Source: BQJD01 sp964350265
GTDB taxonomy: Bacteria > Pseudomonadota > Gammaproteobacteria > Arenicellales > CAJQKF01
Reading direction: 5' to 3'
Assembly (NCBI GenBank): GCA_964350265.1
Contig: CAYGJZ010000023.1
Coordinates: forward strand, 1-51,471
Length of the DNA: 51,471 nucleotides
The notes below the pieces were generated by a model that was given only the letters and a program-made list of their open reading frames with translations, was not told where the DNA came from and searched no databases. The position numbers and the translations under genes are program-made. Each line of letters begins with the position of its first letter. Positions within the stretch are counted from its first letter, which is position 1. Shown here in pieces: positions 50,375-51,471 of the stretch.

Positions 50375-51471
50375 TCAGGCAGTGGCCGGGTTGGGGGCAT
50401 CGGCGTCGATGCCGTAGCGCTCGATGGCATCGGCCACCTTCTGCCGCGGCAGCTCGCCGTCGTCGGCCAGCGCCTTCAGCGCGGCGACCGCCACGTGGTA
50501 ACGGTCGACCTCGAAGAACCGTCGCAGGTTCTCGCGGCTGTCGGAACGGCCGAAGCCGTCGGTGCCGAGCACCGTGTAGCGACGCGGCACGTAGGCGCGC
50601 ACCTGCTCGGCGAAGGCGCGCTTGTAGTCGGTGGCGGCCACCACCGGGCCGCGGCTGGCGCCGAGGCACTGCTCGAGGTGGCCCTGGCGCGGCTCGTCGA
50701 GCGGGTGCAGGCGGTTGTGGCGCTCGGCCTCGCGGCCGTCGCGGGCCAGCTCGTTGAAGCTGGTGGCACTCCACACGTCGGCGGCGACGCCGAAGTCCTC
50801 GGCGAGCAGTTCGGCCGCCGCCATCACCTCGCGCAGGATGGTGCCGCTGCCGAGCAGTTGCACGCGCGGGCCGTCGCCGTCGGCCGTGGACAGCCGGTAC
50901 AGACCCTTGAGGATGCCTTCGCGGCAGCCGTCCGGCATCTCCGGGTGGTGGTAGTTCTCGTTCATGGTGGTGATGTAGAAGAACACGTTCTCCTGCTCGG
51001 CGAACATGCGCCGCATGCCCTCGTGCACGATCACCGCCAGCTCGTAGTGGAAGGTCGGGTCATAGGAGACGCAGTTGGGAATGAACTCGGCGAACAACTG
51101 GCTGTGGCCGTCCTCGTGCTGCAGGCCCTCGCCGTTCAGCGTGGTGCGCCCGGCGGTGCCGCCGATGAGAAAGCCGCGGGCAGACAGGTCGCCGGCTGCC
51201 CAGGCCAGGTCGCCGACACGCTGGAAGCCGAACATCGAGTAGAAGATGTAGAACGGCATCATGGTCAGGCCGTAGTTGCTGTAGGCGGTGGCGGCGGCGA
51301 TCCACGAGCTCATGGCGCCGTCCTCGTTGATGCCCTCCTGCAGCATCTGGCCGGACTTCGACTCGCGGTAGGGCATGATGTCGCCGGCATCCACCGGGTT
51401 GTACAGCTGGCCCTCGGGCGCGTAGATGCCGACCTGGCGGAACATGCCCTCCATGCCGAAGGTGCGCGCCT
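50375..51471 (-). CDS. aceE: Pyruvate dehydrogenase E1 (homodimeric type), C-terminal part
   Basis: The last 365 or so residues of AceE; the N-terminal part and start lie beyond the right edge. The visible part contains EGMFRQVGIYAPEGQLYNPVD, YRESKSGQMLQEGINEDGA, GTAGRTTLNGEGLQHEDGHS, TTMNENYHHPEMP and TDGFGRSDSR (each read as separate blocks), all typical of the single-chain E1 of gammaproteobacteria. It decarboxylates pyruvate with thiamine diphosphate and acylates the lipoyl arms. It is the first gene of aceE-aceF-lpdA-lipA. A PdhR site, if any, would be outside the window. Confidence 0.97.
   Translation of the reverse strand, partial: ARTFGMEGMFRQVGIYAPEGQLYNPVDAGDIMPYRESKSGQMLQEGINEDGAMSSWIAAATAYSNYGLTMMPFYIFYSMFGFQRVGDLAWAAGDLSARGFLIGGTAGRTTLNGEGLQHEDGHSQLFAEFIPNCVSYDPTFHYELAVIVHEGMRRMFAEQENVFFYITTMNENYHHPEMPDGCREGILKGLYRLSTADGDGPRVQLLGSGTILREVMAAAELLAEDFGVAADVWSATSFNELARDGREAERHNRLHPLDEPRQGHLEQCLGASRGPVVAATDYKRAFAEQVRAYVPRRYTVLGTDGFGRSDSRENLRRFFEVDRYHVAVAALKALADDGELPRQKVADAIERYGIDADAPNPATA

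Overview
The window is dense, high-GC proteobacterial chromosome. The trifunctional siroheme synthase CysG, a YhhY-type acetyltransferase, a tdh-kbl pair, a homodimeric-type PDH E1 and phaA/phaB genes fit a gammaproteobacterium best, but I cannot name the lineage. A run of exactly 100 N (33691-33790) marks this as a draft scaffold. No gene-free stretch reaches 300 bases; the longest are 28834-29046 (213), 9088-9295 (208) and 33671-33862 (192, including the N run). I saw no rRNA, tRNA, insertion sequence, integrase or CRISPR array.

Layout. 0-3.8 kb: the 5' end of katG with an OxyR-like site, an exported ankyrin protein, a guanidinium exporter under a guanidine-II (mini-ykkC) riboswitch, and an XRE-type regulator divergent from a small exported protein plus a DUF2145 protein. 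3.9-7.7 kb: a minus-strand operon of TetR regulator, separate B12-binding subunit, acyl-CoA mutase large subunit and MeaB chaperone. 7.8-12.5 kb: carbonic anhydrase, yhhY, cysG, a Rieske protein and an Hdr/GlpC-like Fe-S protein. 12.5-21.6 kb: a two-component system followed without a real gap by eight membrane-lipid genes (two CFA-type methyltransferases, DUF2878, DUF1295, DUF6134-like, lipocalin, flavin amine oxidase-like, DUF1365). 21.7-33.7 kb: mixed housekeeping genes, including a pore-less voltage-sensor protein, panB, GST, bcp, a phosphate-binding-type protein, a PaiB-like protein, a BON protein, an HhH/coiled-coil membrane protein, typA, argB and hsp20. 33.8-42.6 kb: an MFS-PlsC fusion, a GFA-family protein, Pth2, tdh-kbl, an aminotransferase, a hydrolase-OsmC fusion, msrB and a small membrane protein. 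42.6-51.5 kb: NDH-2, phaB, phaA, and the pyruvate dehydrogenase cluster aceE-aceF-lpdA-lipA.

Two regions look least described. The first is the 12.5-21.6 kb lipid operon. Comparable gene sets are known from ECF sigma/ChrR (singlet-oxygen) regulons, but here an OmpR-type regulator and kinase head the operon. A tandem CTTCAC-N5-CTTCAC box sits upstream of the regulator and again upstream of the first methyltransferase, which suggests one regulon controlling membrane fatty-acid modification. The second is the split B12 mutase. It lacks the Tyr and Arg that read the methylmalonyl carboxylate, so its substrate is probably not methylmalonyl-CoA.

The PDH cluster is also unusual: E2 carries one lipoyl domain and E3 carries two, and the lipoyl synthase gene overlaps the E3 gene by 4 bases, tying lipoylation to the enzyme that needs it.
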